Shown here: positions 24,385 through 33,541 of the stretch, one piece after another
Layout of the letters: each line of letters starts with the position of its first letter
Position numbering within the stretch: position 1 is the stretch's first letter
Origin: Planctomycetota bacterium
Lineage (GTDB): Bacteria > Planctomycetota > SZUA-567 > H5-PLA8
Reading direction: 5' to 3'
Length of the DNA: 64,000 nt
NCBI GenBank assembly: GCA_015075375.1
Contig: JABTUM010000001.1
Location: 2,537,201 to 2,601,200 of the forward strand
The notes under the pieces: generated by a model
Told to the model about the DNA's origin: nothing
Seen by the model: only the letters and a program-made list of their open reading frames with translations
The model's database searches: none
Made by a program: the position numbers and the translations under genes

Positions 24385-24945
24385 ATGGAATCCAAGTGCA
24401 TCGCTTGCCGCCAGTGCTCAAGCCACTTTGATGCAAACGACTTGGATCGGCGGACGCTGCAATGTATGCGCGATGCTCTTGAGTTCGAAGAACTCCGCAA
24501 AGAGCGCAAGGAACTTAGGGGAAGGGAAGGATTCTACGGCCCACGCGTTGACTACCTTGAAAAGAAGCTGATTGAACTACAGCGAGCTGATTTAAATCCC
24601 ATTTGCCCCAAGTGTCGCGATGGAAAACTCGTCATAGACATTCCAATGCCGGATGGCGATTACCGATTCATACCAGAGGCGGCTTTATATAAAGACGAAG
24701 AGTGGGAGACCTTCTACTACCCCATGCCTCTTGATTCGATGAAGTCGGCTTCCCTAGTCATTCCATGCTCAACTCACTGCGGACCCAATCATTTTGGCGG
24801 CGGTTCGATCCATATAAAGCCGGCTTCGCCAGACTATGAACTTTGGATCTGGATCATGAAGCGGCACGAGGCGTACCAGGGGCTCTCGAGTAAACGCCTC
24901 AATGAAGTACGCGAACAAAAGGACAAGGCTGAGCCGAAGCGCTAG
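24385..24945 (+). CDS. Cys-rich protein of unknown function
   Basis: 186 residues from ATG 24385 with GAGGAAG upstream. The N-terminus has CIACRQC, a charged helix follows (LEFEELRKERKELRGREGFY), then a second Cys pair (ICPKCRDGKLVIDIP), together suggesting one or two zinc sites. The C-terminal half is soluble and aromatic-rich with CSTHCGPNHFGGGSIH. A+T-rich like its neighbour. No family identified; the gene ends just before the second 64-bp repeat. Confidence 0.6.
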   Translation: MESKCIACRQCSSHFDANDLDRRTLQCMRDALEFEELRKERKELRGREGFYGPRVDYLEKKLIELQRADLNPICPKCRDGKLVIDIPMPDGDYRFIPEAALYKDEEWETFYYPMPLDSMKSASLVIPCSTHCGPNHFGGGSIHIKPASPDYELWIWIMKRHEAYQGLSSKRLNEVREQKDKAEPKR

Positions 24946-24999
24946 TTGCCCTTTAGGGCAGAACGAATGCAAAAGACTTCTATCCTGGGACGGCAGCTC

Positions 25000-25063
25000 G
25001 CATACGTCGATGGCATCGACACGTCAAGCGTTCGTGTCGATATTTTGGCGTTTTATCGACATG
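25000..25063. repeat. 64-bp direct repeat, copy 2
   Basis: Perfect copy of 23244-23307, in the same orientation, ending 16 bp before the stop codon of the convergent secreted-protein gene. Confidence 0.9.
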
Positions 25064-25078
25064 AGCTGGCGCCCCGGC

Positions 25079-27169
25079 TTACTCTTCCGGCGCCTGGCCC
25101 AGCGCGTTCTCGCCGCGTTGGGCGAGGTCGTACAGCGCGCGCAGAACGCCCAGATGCGCTTCAGGGCCGTGGATCACGATCAGCTTCTCGGTCGCCTTGT
25201 GGTACACGCACGCGGCGAAGGGGTCGGCCCAACTGTCCGGGTAGACGCGCTGGCGGACTTCGTGCGCAATCGCTTCGCCGCTGAGCAGCGGGAAGTGCGG
25301 CAGCAGCCCGGACAGATCGTAACTCCCGACGCGCGCCGTCTCGCGCAGGCTGGCTCCCGACGGATACGGGGGCTTGCCCTTGTAGAACCACAATCCGCCG
25401 CCGCGTTCGGGCTGGCAGCCGTCGAAGCCGGCGGCTTCGCACAGATCGCGCACGGCTTGGCGCAGCGGAACGTTCGCGCGCTTGAGCGTCAGCTTGGGGA
25501 GCTTGCGCGCGAAGTAGTCGGGCGTGAACTTCAGACAATCGAACTGCCGCGGATCGAAGCCCACCGCGAAGCCGGAGCGTTCGGCGAGATCGCGCAGCGC
25601 CAGATCCAGCCGGCGGCCTTCCCAATCGAGGCTGAGCGTGCGCAGGCCAAGCTGCGCGCGCAGCCAGCGTTCTTCGTCGTCGAAGGGCGGCGGGGGGAGC
25701 AGGCCCAGCCCTTTGGGCGTGCGCATATGCAGCAGCACTTCCTTCAGGCGTTCGGCCACCGATTTGGGCAGAAAGGCGATGATGCGTTTGGACTTGGGTT
25801 CCAGCGTGAGGCTCGTTTCGGGCCCGCCGCCCAGCACTCCGCGGCAGCAGACGCGCAGCAGGTTCAGAAACTCGGCTTCCTGCCCGTCGTCGTAGAGCGC
25901 GTCGGCGGCGAAGACGACGTTGGAGACCGGGTCGGGGTTGACGGTATGCCCGACCTTGGTGAGCCAGACGGCGGTGGGCGTCTCGAGCACGTACGGCGCT
26001 TCGGTCTGGCGCGCGATCCAGTCCAATAGCAGCCGCGTGGGTCCGTTGCGGATGGCCAGGTGCAGCGGAACGGTATTCAGCTTCTCGGGCGGGAGAAATT
26101 CGGAAGCCACGCGCAGCGTCACGCCGGCGCGGCTGGGGAAGAGCTGCACGGCTCGGTCGAGATCGGCCTCGAAGAGCCCCACCGTCGTGTCGCGCGGCCA
26201 CGGATCGGGCGCGGCCGGCGCCGGCGCGGCGGGACCGGGTTCGGGCTCGCCCTCGGGCGCATCCTGCACCGTCACGTAACATTCGCCCACCGCGTCGAGC
26301 TTCCCGTCGCTGACGACGAGCTGCACGCGGAAGTAGCCGGCCTTGCGCGGAAAAAAGACCGCGGACAGTTCCTTCTCGTGGAGCAGTTCCATGCCTTCGG
26401 TCTCGGGCATCAGCCAGCGCGCGGTGAGCGCGTCGCCGTCCGGATCGAGGCTGAGCGAACCGTCGAGCGTGAACTTCTGGCCCACGGAGACGGTCTGGAG
26501 GGCGGGGAGCTTGGCGAGCGGGCGGCGGTCGCCGAGCAGGCCGTCCTTGTCGGGCGGGAGCAGGTAGCCGCGGCGCATGGGCAGATCGCCGGCGTGGAGC
26601 GCCTCGAAGAGGTACAGCCCCGGTTTGACGAGGCGCACGACGGTCTCGCTGCCGTCGGGTGCGCGGCGCTGTTCGACCGGCTCGCCGTAGACCTGCTTCC
26701 AGCCTTCGCCGCTGAGCGCTATTTTTTCGCCGAGGCCCATGGGCATCAGCAGATCGGGGCTCGGATCGGGGCGCGTGTCCTGCGTGACGGTGAACTCCAG
26801 CGCCACGAACGGGCACCAGCCCTGAGCGTTGCGCGCGCGCAGGATCAGGTGGTAATCGCCGGGGCGTTCGAGAAAGGTCCAGACGCGCGGGCTTTCCTGC
26901 TGTTCGTCGAAGAATCGCAGCGGCGGGCCCTTCAACTGGCGCCATTCGTAGCGTTCGATGGGGCTCTTGCCCGGGCGCGAGTTGAGTCCGCTGAGGCAGG
27001 CCCAGCGCCCAACGAGCGGCTTGCCGTCCAGGTACGGGAGCGCGTTGGGGCGGCCGTCGGCAGGGCCTTCCACGGGCACGACCTCGCCGGCCGCTTCGGC
27101 TCGCGCGAGCGGCGCGGCCAGCAGCGCGGCGAGGAGCCCGGTCGAGGCGAGGAAGCGCATGCGCATCAT
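25079..27169 (-). CDS. Secreted PKD-domain protein with STN/secretin-like C-terminal domains
   Basis: 696 residues. A signal peptide is visible at the N-terminus (RFLASTGLLAALLAAPLARA, cleavage near 26). Two Ig/PKD-type regions follow: one near 50-130 (ERYEWRQLKGPPLRF, GDYHLILRARN) and a clearer one near 225-310 (LDGSLSLDPDGDALTARWLM, FRVQLVVSDGKLD). After a Pro/Ala linker come modules of alternating strands (LHLAIRNGPTRLLLDWIARQ, LALRDLAERSGFAVGFD) like the STN/secretin N-terminal fold. It is probably an envelope protein that binds partners or polymers. The exact role is unknown. Confidence 0.65.
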   Translation of the reverse strand: MMRMRFLASTGLLAALLAAPLARAEAAGEVVPVEGPADGRPNALPYLDGKPLVGRWACLSGLNSRPGKSPIERYEWRQLKGPPLRFFDEQQESPRVWTFLERPGDYHLILRARNAQGWCPFVALEFTVTQDTRPDPSPDLLMPMGLGEKIALSGEGWKQVYGEPVEQRRAPDGSETVVRLVKPGLYLFEALHAGDLPMRRGYLLPPDKDGLLGDRRPLAKLPALQTVSVGQKFTLDGSLSLDPDGDALTARWLMPETEGMELLHEKELSAVFFPRKAGYFRVQLVVSDGKLDAVGECYVTVQDAPEGEPEPGPAAPAPAAPDPWPRDTTVGLFEADLDRAVQLFPSRAGVTLRVASEFLPPEKLNTVPLHLAIRNGPTRLLLDWIARQTEAPYVLETPTAVWLTKVGHTVNPDPVSNVVFAADALYDDGQEAEFLNLLRVCCRGVLGGGPETSLTLEPKSKRIIAFLPKSVAERLKEVLLHMRTPKGLGLLPPPPFDDEERWLRAQLGLRTLSLDWEGRRLDLALRDLAERSGFAVGFDPRQFDCLKFTPDYFARKLPKLTLKRANVPLRQAVRDLCEAAGFDGCQPERGGGLWFYKGKPPYPSGASLRETARVGSYDLSGLLPHFPLLSGEAIAHEVRQRVYPDSWADPFAACVYHKATEKLIVIHGPEAHLGVLRALYDLAQRGENALGQAPEE

Positions 27170-27214
27170 TGTATAAGACGCGCGCGCGGCGTCAGCCGTG
27201 AATGTTTCCGGGGT

Positions 27215-28081
27215 TCAGGCGTTCGCGCGGAGGGTGAGCAGGGCCAGTTCGGGGCGGCAGGCGAAGCGCAGCGGGGGCGTGATGGCGCCCAGCCCGCGGG
27301 AGACGTAGACCGGTGCGGCGGGGCCTTGGACGAATCCGGCGCGGTATTTCTGCCCGTAGCGGCTGGGCACGACGGGCGCGCCGTAGAAAGGTACGTAAGC
27401 CTGGCCGCCGTGCGTATGGCCGCTCAAGAGCAATCCGACGCGCGGATCGACCAGCGTCTCGGTGAAGTCGGGATTGTGGCTCAGGACCAGACACGCGTCG
27501 CCGGAGGTGGCATCGCTCAAGGCCGCGTCGAGGTTCTGCACGTCCTCCCACAGATCGCCCAGGCCGCCCAGGCGCATCCGCGCGCCGTCGCGTTGCAGCC
27601 AGACGCCGTCGTTGTCGAGCACCGTGACGCCTGCAGCTTTCAGCGCATCCTGTGTCTCGGCCGCGCCTTCCCAATGGTCGTGATTACCCAGTACCCCGTA
27701 AACGCCCAACGGCGCGGAAAGCGCGGCAAGTTCGGCCGCGCATGGAGCGATGTAGCGGCGATCCTGGTGCACGTAGTCGCCGCCCAGCAGGATCACGTCA
27801 GGCGCCAGCGCGTTCGTGCGCCGGACGATCTCGCGGATGTACTCGAGCCCCGTCCACGGCCCATGATGGAGGTCGGTCAGGAACGCGACGGTGAGCCCTT
27901 CGAACGGTGCGGGCAGCTTGGGCAGTGGCAGTATAGGGCGCGTGACCTCGATCCAACCGGCTTCGAAGAGCGTGTATCCGCCGCCGAGCAGTCCGGCGCT
28001 CGCAAAGCCGCCGGCGGTCCATTTAAGGAAGCGCCGGCGCGAAAAACGCCGGGTGGCGCCGGGATCGGCCGCGTCCTGCAT
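27215..28081 (-). CDS. Tat-exported metallophosphoesterase
   Basis: 288 residues. The N-terminus has a twin-arginine signal (SRRRFLKWTAGGFASAGLLG). The calcineurin-like motifs are complete: LTDLHHG near 68, GGDYVHQ near 99, GNHDHWEG near 131, SHNPDF near 202 and SGHTHGGQ near 221. This is the YkuE-like group, a di-metal phosphoesterase acting outside the cytoplasmic membrane, in some bacteria on lipid or UDP-linked substrates. It lies between the PKD protein and a Gfo/Idh/MocA oxidoreductase on the same strand. The substrate is unknown. Confidence 0.9.
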   Translation of the reverse strand: MQDAADPGATRRFSRRRFLKWTAGGFASAGLLGGGYTLFEAGWIEVTRPILPLPKLPAPFEGLTVAFLTDLHHGPWTGLEYIREIVRRTNALAPDVILLGGDYVHQDRRYIAPCAAELAALSAPLGVYGVLGNHDHWEGAAETQDALKAAGVTVLDNDGVWLQRDGARMRLGGLGDLWEDVQNLDAALSDATSGDACLVLSHNPDFTETLVDPRVGLLLSGHTHGGQAYVPFYGAPVVPSRYGQKYRAGFVQGPAAPVYVSRGLGAITPPLRFACRPELALLTLRANA

Positions 28082-28122
28082 ACGAGCGTCTTACGCGCGC
28101 GCGCGAAGATCTTTCGCCACGT

Positions 28123-29151
28123 TCACGCCGGCGCCTTCGGCGCCACGATCTCGCCCTTCTCGAGCATCGTCAGGAGCGCCGAGTCGTCGGTGCCGAGCGG
28201 GAGCTTCACTTTCGCGCGGCGGCGGGCCGATTCGTAGGTCGCGAAGATCAGTTCGGTGGCCATCAGCGACTGGCGGCTGCTGAAGAGCGACTCCTGCGAC
28301 TCGCGCAGACAGCCCAGCGTCTCCAGGACGTAGCGCGTGGTGGGGTTCGCAGCCTCGGCCTTGAGATCCCCGCAGTCCACGTCTTCCCAACTTTTCCCTT
28401 CGCGCAAGATGCGCAGCGAATGTTCGCGCGCTTCGACGATCCCGGCGCTGCCGAAGATGCGCGTGCCGGTCGGTTCGGAGCCGGCTTCGCTGCCCGTCAC
28501 GAGCAGCCCTTCGACGCCGTTGGCGAAGCGGAAGAGCGAGAGGCCGCTGGTCTCGACCGGCGTCCCGAAGACCTTCTTGTCGGCGGCCACGTCGATTTGC
28601 CCCATCACCCATTCGACGGGCGTCTGCGCGTTGTAATAGAAGAGCATGTCGAACCAGTGCGTGCCCCAGTCGAAGAGGTTGGGGCAGTACCCTTCCATGC
28701 GGCGCAGGCTGCCGATGGCGCCGGACTGCGCGAACTCGCGCGCTTTCGCGAAGGTCGATCCGAGCCGGCGCTGATGACAGAAGGTCAGCGCGATGCCGGC
28801 CTTGGCGCAGGCTTCGTGCATGCTCCGCGCGGCGCCCAACGTCGGCGCCATGGGCTTCTCGGCGTTGATCAGCTTGGGCGGCTTGGAGGCGTTCACGCAG
28901 GCAAGCACGGCTTCGTGATGCAGGCCCGTCCACAACGCGATGCTGACCACGTCGAGTCGTTCGCGCTCGAGCATTTCCTTGTAGTCGGTGTAGGTCTTGG
29001 GGATCTTGAATTCGGCGGCGGCCTTCTGCGCGGTTTCGGGATACAGGTCGGCGCAGGCCGCCAGTTCGACATCCGGCGCCGCGGCGTATCCGCGCGCATG
29101 CGCGCGCCCGCGTCCGCCGCAACCGATTAACCCGACACGCAGCTTGGCCAT
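28123..29151 (-). CDS. Gfo/Idh/MocA-family oxidoreductase
   Basis: 342 residues with AGAGGGGG before ATG 29151. The Rossmann fold starts at once (LRVGLIGCGGRGRAHARGYA), the EKP motif of this family is present (NAEKPMAPT near 94-102), and a C-terminal beta-sheet domain follows with the YCPNLFDWGTHWFDMLFYYN segment carrying the conserved Asp-His pair. Members oxidise or reduce sugars and cyclitols with NAD(P). The substrate cannot be predicted. Start and strand suggest a single-gene or short transcript. Confidence 0.9.
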   Translation of the reverse strand: MAKLRVGLIGCGGRGRAHARGYAAAPDVELAACADLYPETAQKAAAEFKIPKTYTDYKEMLERERLDVVSIALWTGLHHEAVLACVNASKPPKLINAEKPMAPTLGAARSMHEACAKAGIALTFCHQRRLGSTFAKAREFAQSGAIGSLRRMEGYCPNLFDWGTHWFDMLFYYNAQTPVEWVMGQIDVAADKKVFGTPVETSGLSLFRFANGVEGLLVTGSEAGSEPTGTRIFGSAGIVEAREHSLRILREGKSWEDVDCGDLKAEAANPTTRYVLETLGCLRESQESLFSSRQSLMATELIFATYESARRRAKVKLPLGTDDSALLTMLEKGEIVAPKAPA

Positions 29152-29219
29152 CGTATGCCCCCTCTAGTTAGTTAGCTATAGGAGGCATTTTACCACTCTC
29201 TGATAGAAGTTGCCAATTT

Positions 29220-29657
29220 TCAGGCCGCGGTCTTGGCCATGCCCAAGATCCCGCGCACCAAGGCCACCAGCGCTTTGACGTCCACCGGCTTCTCGAGCAC
29301 TCCGACGACGCCTTCGGCGTACAGCATGTCGCCGGGCACGTTGTTCAGCCCGCCGGTGATGATCAGGATCGGCGGCAAGCGCTTCTGGGAACCGTACGCT
29401 TCGCGGTGGCCGTAGCCCTGCATCCGCGAGAGCAGGTCTTGCACCTGCGCTCCGCTGAAGCCCGGCATCAGAATGTCCAGCGTGAGCAGGTCGAAGTGAT
29501 GCGCGTGCAACTCCGCCAGCGCCTGGCTGCCGCTCGCCGCCAGCCGGACCTCGTAGCCCTGCTTCTCGAAGACCGTGCGGAAGAGCAAGCGGATCATCGG
29601 GTCGTCGTCGACCACGAGAATACGTTTCGGGCGGCTGGCTTTTTCGATTTGCGGCAT
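29220..29657 (-). CDS. Single-domain response regulator (CheY-like receiver)
   Basis: 145 residues with AAGGGA before ATG 29657. The receiver motifs are intact: acidic cluster DDD at 17-19, phospho-acceptor D61 in LDILMP, T101 in IITGG and K123 in EKPVD. There is no output domain, so it probably acts by protein contact or in a phosphorelay. No histidine kinase is adjacent. An extra loop of about 12 residues (GYGHREAYGSQKR) lies before the fourth strand. Confidence 0.93.
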   Translation of the reverse strand: MPQIEKASRPKRILVVDDDPMIRLLFRTVFEKQGYEVRLAASGSQALAELHAHHFDLLTLDILMPGFSGAQVQDLLSRMQGYGHREAYGSQKRLPPILIITGGLNNVPGDMLYAEGVVGVLEKPVDVKALVALVRGILGMAKTAA

Positions 29658-29883
29658 GGCTTAATCCCTTATCCTATTCGGGCCACCATCCTTGGTTGGC
29701 CACGAAGTGCAGGAACGCAAAGGCAGGGCCGACCCCATATCAAGACTTGGCGTTAGATTTGTAAAACATTGTAAATAAAAGAGTTAACTAAGTCTTTGTA
29801 GGTTAAGATTTGGGTTCGACGAGACGTCCTGAGCGGGCTTGAGCCATTCATTTGTTTCATTCTGAGAGTCCGAAAGGAAGACC

Positions 29884-30942
29884 ATGAGCGAAGCGACGGC
29901 GGGCGGCGGGGTGCGCCGAAAGATCCTGGTGACCGGCGCGACCGGGTACGTGGGGCGGCATGTCGTGCCGCAGCTCTTCGAGCGCGGCTTCTCGATTCGC
30001 GCCTTGGTGCGCGACGGCAGCGACCGCTCGGCGATCGAGGACTGCTGCAGCGATTTCGTCTCCGGAAACGTGACCGATACGGCCTCGCTGGCCGGAGCGG
30101 CGCACGACTGCTACGGCGTCGTGCATCTCGTCGGCGTGATCAACGAGAAAGAAGGCTCCTTCGAACAAGTCCACGTGAACGGCACGCGCAATGTCGTAGC
30201 CGAAGCGCAGCGCGCGGGCTGCCAGGTCTTCGTGTACCTCTCGGGTTTGGGTTCGCGGCCGGACGCCGACGCCAGCGGGTACCACCGATCGAAATACCAG
30301 GCCGAGCGGATCGTCGCGGAGAGCGGGATGCGGGCGTACAACTTCCCCGCTTCGGTGATCTTCGGGCCGGAAGACGAGTTCCTCAACCTGTTCGTGAACA
30401 TGGCCAAGAGCAACCTCAATCCGCCGTGGCCGATCATGCCGGTGATCGGCGGCGGGCATTCGTACCTGCAGCCGATCTGGGTCGAAGACGTGGCGGAGGT
30501 TCTGGCGCGCGCGTGCGAGGAAAGCTTCCCGCTGCCGCCGGGCACGTACGAGTTGGGCGGGCCGGAGCCGCTGAAGGTCCGCGAGATCGTCCAGATCGCC
30601 TGCCGCGCGGCGAAGCGCAGCCGCATCCTGGTGCCGCTCCCGTTCTGGAAGGCGCACCTGATCGCGCTGGCGATGGAGACGTTCTCCAGCAAACCGCAGC
30701 TTACCCGCGACCAGTTGAAGATGCTGCGCGAAGACGGGAGCGCGAAGCGGAACATGACGGAGCGGATACTCGGACGGCCCGCGCGCAAGCTGTGGGATTA
30801 CGCGTGCGAGCGCTTCGGCTTGCCGCAATCGCAGCGCGTCGAAATCGGCGTGGGGTCGCACGCGAATCCCGTGCGCCCGCAGGACCGGATCCTCTGGAAG
30901 CCCGAACCGCCCAAGGAAGAGAAGGCCGCCGCGAAGAAATAA
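29884..30942 (+). CDS. NAD(P)-binding epimerase-type protein, complex I NDUFA9-like
   Basis: 352 residues with AAAGGAAG before ATG 29884. The extended short-chain dehydrogenase signature is present: VTGATGYVGRHV at ~16-27, HLVGVINEKEG near 81, and YHRSKYQAE (Tyr-x3-Lys) near 138. The pattern with VIFGPEDEFLN and a helical C-terminus places it with the NDUFA9/NmrA-like group rather than true sugar epimerases. It would bind NAD(P)H and may act on a quinone- or lipid-related substrate. It ends in a Lys/Ala tail and is followed by a strong bidirectional terminator. Confidence 0.85.
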   Translation: MSEATAGGGVRRKILVTGATGYVGRHVVPQLFERGFSIRALVRDGSDRSAIEDCCSDFVSGNVTDTASLAGAAHDCYGVVHLVGVINEKEGSFEQVHVNGTRNVVAEAQRAGCQVFVYLSGLGSRPDADASGYHRSKYQAERIVAESGMRAYNFPASVIFGPEDEFLNLFVNMAKSNLNPPWPIMPVIGGGHSYLQPIWVEDVAEVLARACEESFPLPPGTYELGGPEPLKVREIVQIACRAAKRSRILVPLPFWKAHLIALAMETFSSKPQLTRDQLKMLREDGSAKRNMTERILGRPARKLWDYACERFGLPQSQRVEIGVGSHANPVRPQDRILWKPEPPKEEKAAAKK

Positions 30943-30976
30943 GCCGGCGGCGCAGATTGGAACTCCGCGCATCAAA

Positions 30977-31011
30977 AAAGCGGAGCAAGGTTCGTCGCCT
31001 TGCTCCGCTTT
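30977..31011. terminator. Bidirectional terminator between convergent genes
   Basis: AAAGCGGAGCAAGG (30977-30990) and CCTTGCTCCGCTTT (30998-31011) form a perfect 14-bp stem with a 7-base loop, flanked by A and T on the two sides. It serves the epimerase (+) and the oxidoreductase (-). Confidence 0.9.
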
Positions 31012-31040
31012 GCTTTAGCTAACGCATGTTCGCAACCGGC

Positions 31041-32189
31041 TCAGCCCAGCGGCGGGACATCCAGCCACGCGCGCTTCTCCCAGCTTTGCAGGCCCAGTTC
31101 GGCGAGCTGCACGCCCTTCGCGCCTTCCAGCAGCCCCCAGCGGAACGGTTCGTCCTTGACCAGGTGGCGCAGGAACATCTCCCACTGGATCTTGAACGCG
31201 TTGTCGTACTCGCGGTTGCTGGGCATCTCTTCCCAGCTCGAATAGAAGTTGATCGGCTGGTCGATGTCGGGGTTCCAGACCGGCTTGGGCGTGAAGCTGT
31301 CGTGCTGCACCCAGCACTTGCGCAGGCCGGCGACGGCGCTGCCTTTTTCGCCGTCCACCTGCACCGTCAGCAGGTCGTCGCGCCGCACGCGCACGCACCA
31401 CGAACTGTTGAAGTGGCAGAGGATTCCTTTTTCGGTCAGGAACGTCGCATAGGCCGCGTCGTCGGAAGTACAGGCGTATTCCTTGCGGCTTTCGTCGAGG
31501 CGCTTGCCGATATGCGTCGCGCCCATGCACGAGACCGACTTCACGGCGCCGAAGAGGTTGTCGATGACGTAGCGCCAGTGGCAGAGCATATCGACGATGA
31601 TCCCGCCGCCGTCTTCCTTGCGGTAATTCCAGCTCGGGCGCTGACAGGTCTGTTCGTAGCCGTCGAAGACCCAGTAGCCGAACTCGCCGCGGACCGACAG
31701 AATCCGCCCGAAGTAGCCGGTGTCGATCAGGTACTTCAGCTTCAGCAGCCCCGGCAGCCACAGCTTGTCCTGCACGACGCCGTGCTTGATCCCGGCCTTC
31801 TGCGCTTCCTTATATAGCGCGAGCGCTTCGGCGGTGTTCGTGGCGGTAGGCTTCTCGCAGTAGATATGCTTGCCCGCCGCGATGGCCTTGCGCACGTTTT
31901 CGACGCGCTGCTGTGTCGTCACCGCGTCGAAGTAGAGCGGATAGTCCTTGTCCTTCAGGAGCTTGTCGAGGTCGGTCGAGACCTTTTCGACGCCGTGCGC
32001 GTCGGCGAGGGCGCGGAGCTTGTTCTCGTTGCGCCCGATGAGGATCGGATCGGGCACGATCGTCTCGTCGGCATTCAATTTCACGCCGCCCTGCTTGCGG
32101 ATCGCCAGGATCGACCGGACCAGATGCTGATTGGTTCCCATGCGTCCGGTGACGCCGTTCATGATGATGCCGACGCGGTGCTGCTTCAT
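31041..32189 (-). CDS. Gfo/Idh/MocA-family oxidoreductase
   Basis: 382 residues from ATG 32189, which has AAAGGAG upstream; the frame stays open further upstream but overlaps the preceding gene out of phase. The N-terminus (VGIIMNGVTGRMGTNQHLVR) is a Rossmann variant, the EKP motif occurs as YCEKPTATN near 118, and C-terminal segments GGGIIVDMLCHWRYVIDNLF carry the catalytic Asp-His pair. It follows the sugar-phosphate isomerase gene after 26 bases, so the two form an operon and probably process one sugar or inositol derivative. Confidence 0.9.
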   Translation of the reverse strand: MKQHRVGIIMNGVTGRMGTNQHLVRSILAIRKQGGVKLNADETIVPDPILIGRNENKLRALADAHGVEKVSTDLDKLLKDKDYPLYFDAVTTQQRVENVRKAIAAGKHIYCEKPTATNTAEALALYKEAQKAGIKHGVVQDKLWLPGLLKLKYLIDTGYFGRILSVRGEFGYWVFDGYEQTCQRPSWNYRKEDGGGIIVDMLCHWRYVIDNLFGAVKSVSCMGATHIGKRLDESRKEYACTSDDAAYATFLTEKGILCHFNSSWCVRVRRDDLLTVQVDGEKGSAVAGLRKCWVQHDSFTPKPVWNPDIDQPINFYSSWEEMPSNREYDNAFKIQWEMFLRHLVKDEPFRWGLLEGAKGVQLAELGLQSWEKRAWLDVPPLG

Positions 32190-32215
32190 CGCTCGTGTTG
32201 CTCCTTTAAGGGATG

Positions 32216-33049
32216 TCAGGCGTGTTCCAGGTACGCCCGCTTGATCTCGTCCAGGTACGCGCGCTGGTCCATGCCCCAGCGCCGCGTGGAGAATACTTCC
32301 ACTTCGTTGAAGCCGCGGAACCCCGCCGCTTCGACCCAACCGCGGATGCCGCGCAGATCGATGCAGCCTTCGCCCATCAGGCCGCGATCGTTCAGCAGAT
32401 CGGTAGTCGGCGTCTTCCAGTCGCAGAGGTGGTAGGCCCAGAGCCGGCCGAGTTTCCCGCAGCGCGCGATCTGCGCTTCCAGTTCGGGATCCCACCATAA
32501 GTGGTACACATCGGCGGCGACGCCGACGGCCGGATGATTCAGTTCTTCGCACAGATCGTTGGCTTGGCGCAGCGTGTTGATCGCGCTGCGGTCGTCGGCG
32601 TACATCGGATGCAGCGGCTCGACGGCCAGCTTCACGCCGCTGGCACGCGCGTGGTCGGCCACCGCGGCGATGCCGTCGCGAATCTGCTTGCGGCTCTCGG
32701 TCAGCGGCTGCCCCGGCACCGCGCCGCAAACGAGCACCACCAGCGGCGCGCCCAGCTTGGCGGCTTCGTCGACCACCTGCCGGTTCTCGTCGATTGCGGC
32801 CTGGCGCTTGGCGGCTTCACGCGCGGGAAAGAACCCGCCGCGGCAGAGGCTCACGATCTCCAGCCCCGCTTCGCGAATCTGACGGCCCGCGGTCTTCACG
32901 TCGCGCCCTTCGAGCGCTTGGCGCCAGACGGTAATCCCGTGAACCCCGTAACGCGGATACAGCTCCAGGGCCTGCTCCAACGGGAGCGGCTTGGTGGTGA
33001 TCGTATGCACACACAGCTTCGCGGTGTCGCTCAACGCAGCGGCCGGCAT
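32216..33049 (-). CDS. Sugar phosphate isomerase/epimerase (AP endonuclease family 2 fold)
   Basis: 277 residues from ATG 33049, with GGGAG upstream; an in-frame start 30 bases earlier is possible. It is a TIM barrel with metal-ligand segments of the xylose isomerase-like family: AVEPLHPMYAD near 148, AADVYHLWWD near 184, HLCDWK near 213 and FNEVEVFS near 250. It would isomerise or epimerise a keto-sugar. It is the first gene of a two-gene operon with the Gfo/Idh/MocA oxidoreductase. Confidence 0.9.
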   Translation of the reverse strand: MPAAALSDTAKLCVHTITTKPLPLEQALELYPRYGVHGITVWRQALEGRDVKTAGRQIREAGLEIVSLCRGGFFPAREAAKRQAAIDENRQVVDEAAKLGAPLVVLVCGAVPGQPLTESRKQIRDGIAAVADHARASGVKLAVEPLHPMYADDRSAINTLRQANDLCEELNHPAVGVAADVYHLWWDPELEAQIARCGKLGRLWAYHLCDWKTPTTDLLNDRGLMGEGCIDLRGIRGWVEAAGFRGFNEVEVFSTRRWGMDQRAYLDEIKRAYLEHA

Positions 33050-33369
33050 CACGGGACTCCCACGGCTTCGGCGTAACAATTCACACGTGTGCGTTACAGG
33101 CTACCATCGGCGCGCGCCGCGTGCTACTCCCGGTCCGCAAGCCGGCCGCGGGCGGAAAGTTCGCGCGCCGAGTGCCGAAAGGAAGCGAATTCGACGGGTC
33201 GATTGGATATTTCCCGCCGCATCGCGCAAGAAAATTCCGGGCTACCTGCTTGACGAAGCGTCTTTCATGCGGTTGGTTGAGAGCACGAAGTCTTAAGGAG
33301 CGTGATCTTCCATGCAGCACTGGTTTCTCTTCCTAACCCGCCATGAATCCGCCGCGCGCGGATTTATGC

Positions 33370-33541
33370 CGGTCGCATTCTGCGCCGGGATCGGCTTGGT
33401 AAAACCAAGTCCGCGAGCCCAAGGTACGCAGAATTCGTACCGGGATAGCGAGGCCCTGGGAGGGCCCGCGCCCTAGGAAGAGCTTACATCGCCGCCGCTT
33501 GGCTAAAGCCTTCCTGGGACCGACCCAGGAAGGCTTTTTTT
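33370..33541 (+). ncRNA. Structured RNA candidate upstream of the tRNA array
   Basis: No convincing reading frame, but a run of hairpins on the + strand: CGGCTTGGT-AAA-ACCAAG(T)CCG (33392-33413), GGTACG-N7-CGTACC (33423-33441), GGCCCT-GGG-AGGGCC (33452-33466), then a perfect terminator hairpin with a T run. It does not match tRNA, SRP RNA, tmRNA or RNase P signatures that I can check by eye. It could be a small RNA or the leader of the array transcript. The 5' end is not defined. Confidence 0.5.
33505..33541 (+). terminator. Strong terminator ending the RNA candidate
   Basis: AAAGCCTTCCTGGG (33505-33518) pairs perfectly with CCCAGGAAGGCTTT (33524-33537), five-base loop, then a T run ending at 33541. 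Confidence 0.88.

Noticed and set aside
26060..28237. Long + strand frame (725 codons) opposite the PKD protein and phosphoesterase
   Set aside because: Antisense to two clearly real genes, with no recognisable domain.
31041..32729. Upstream extension of the Gfo/Idh/MocA gene
   Set aside because: The added residues overlap the isomerase gene in another frame; ATG 32189 with AAAGGAG and a Rossmann start is preferred.
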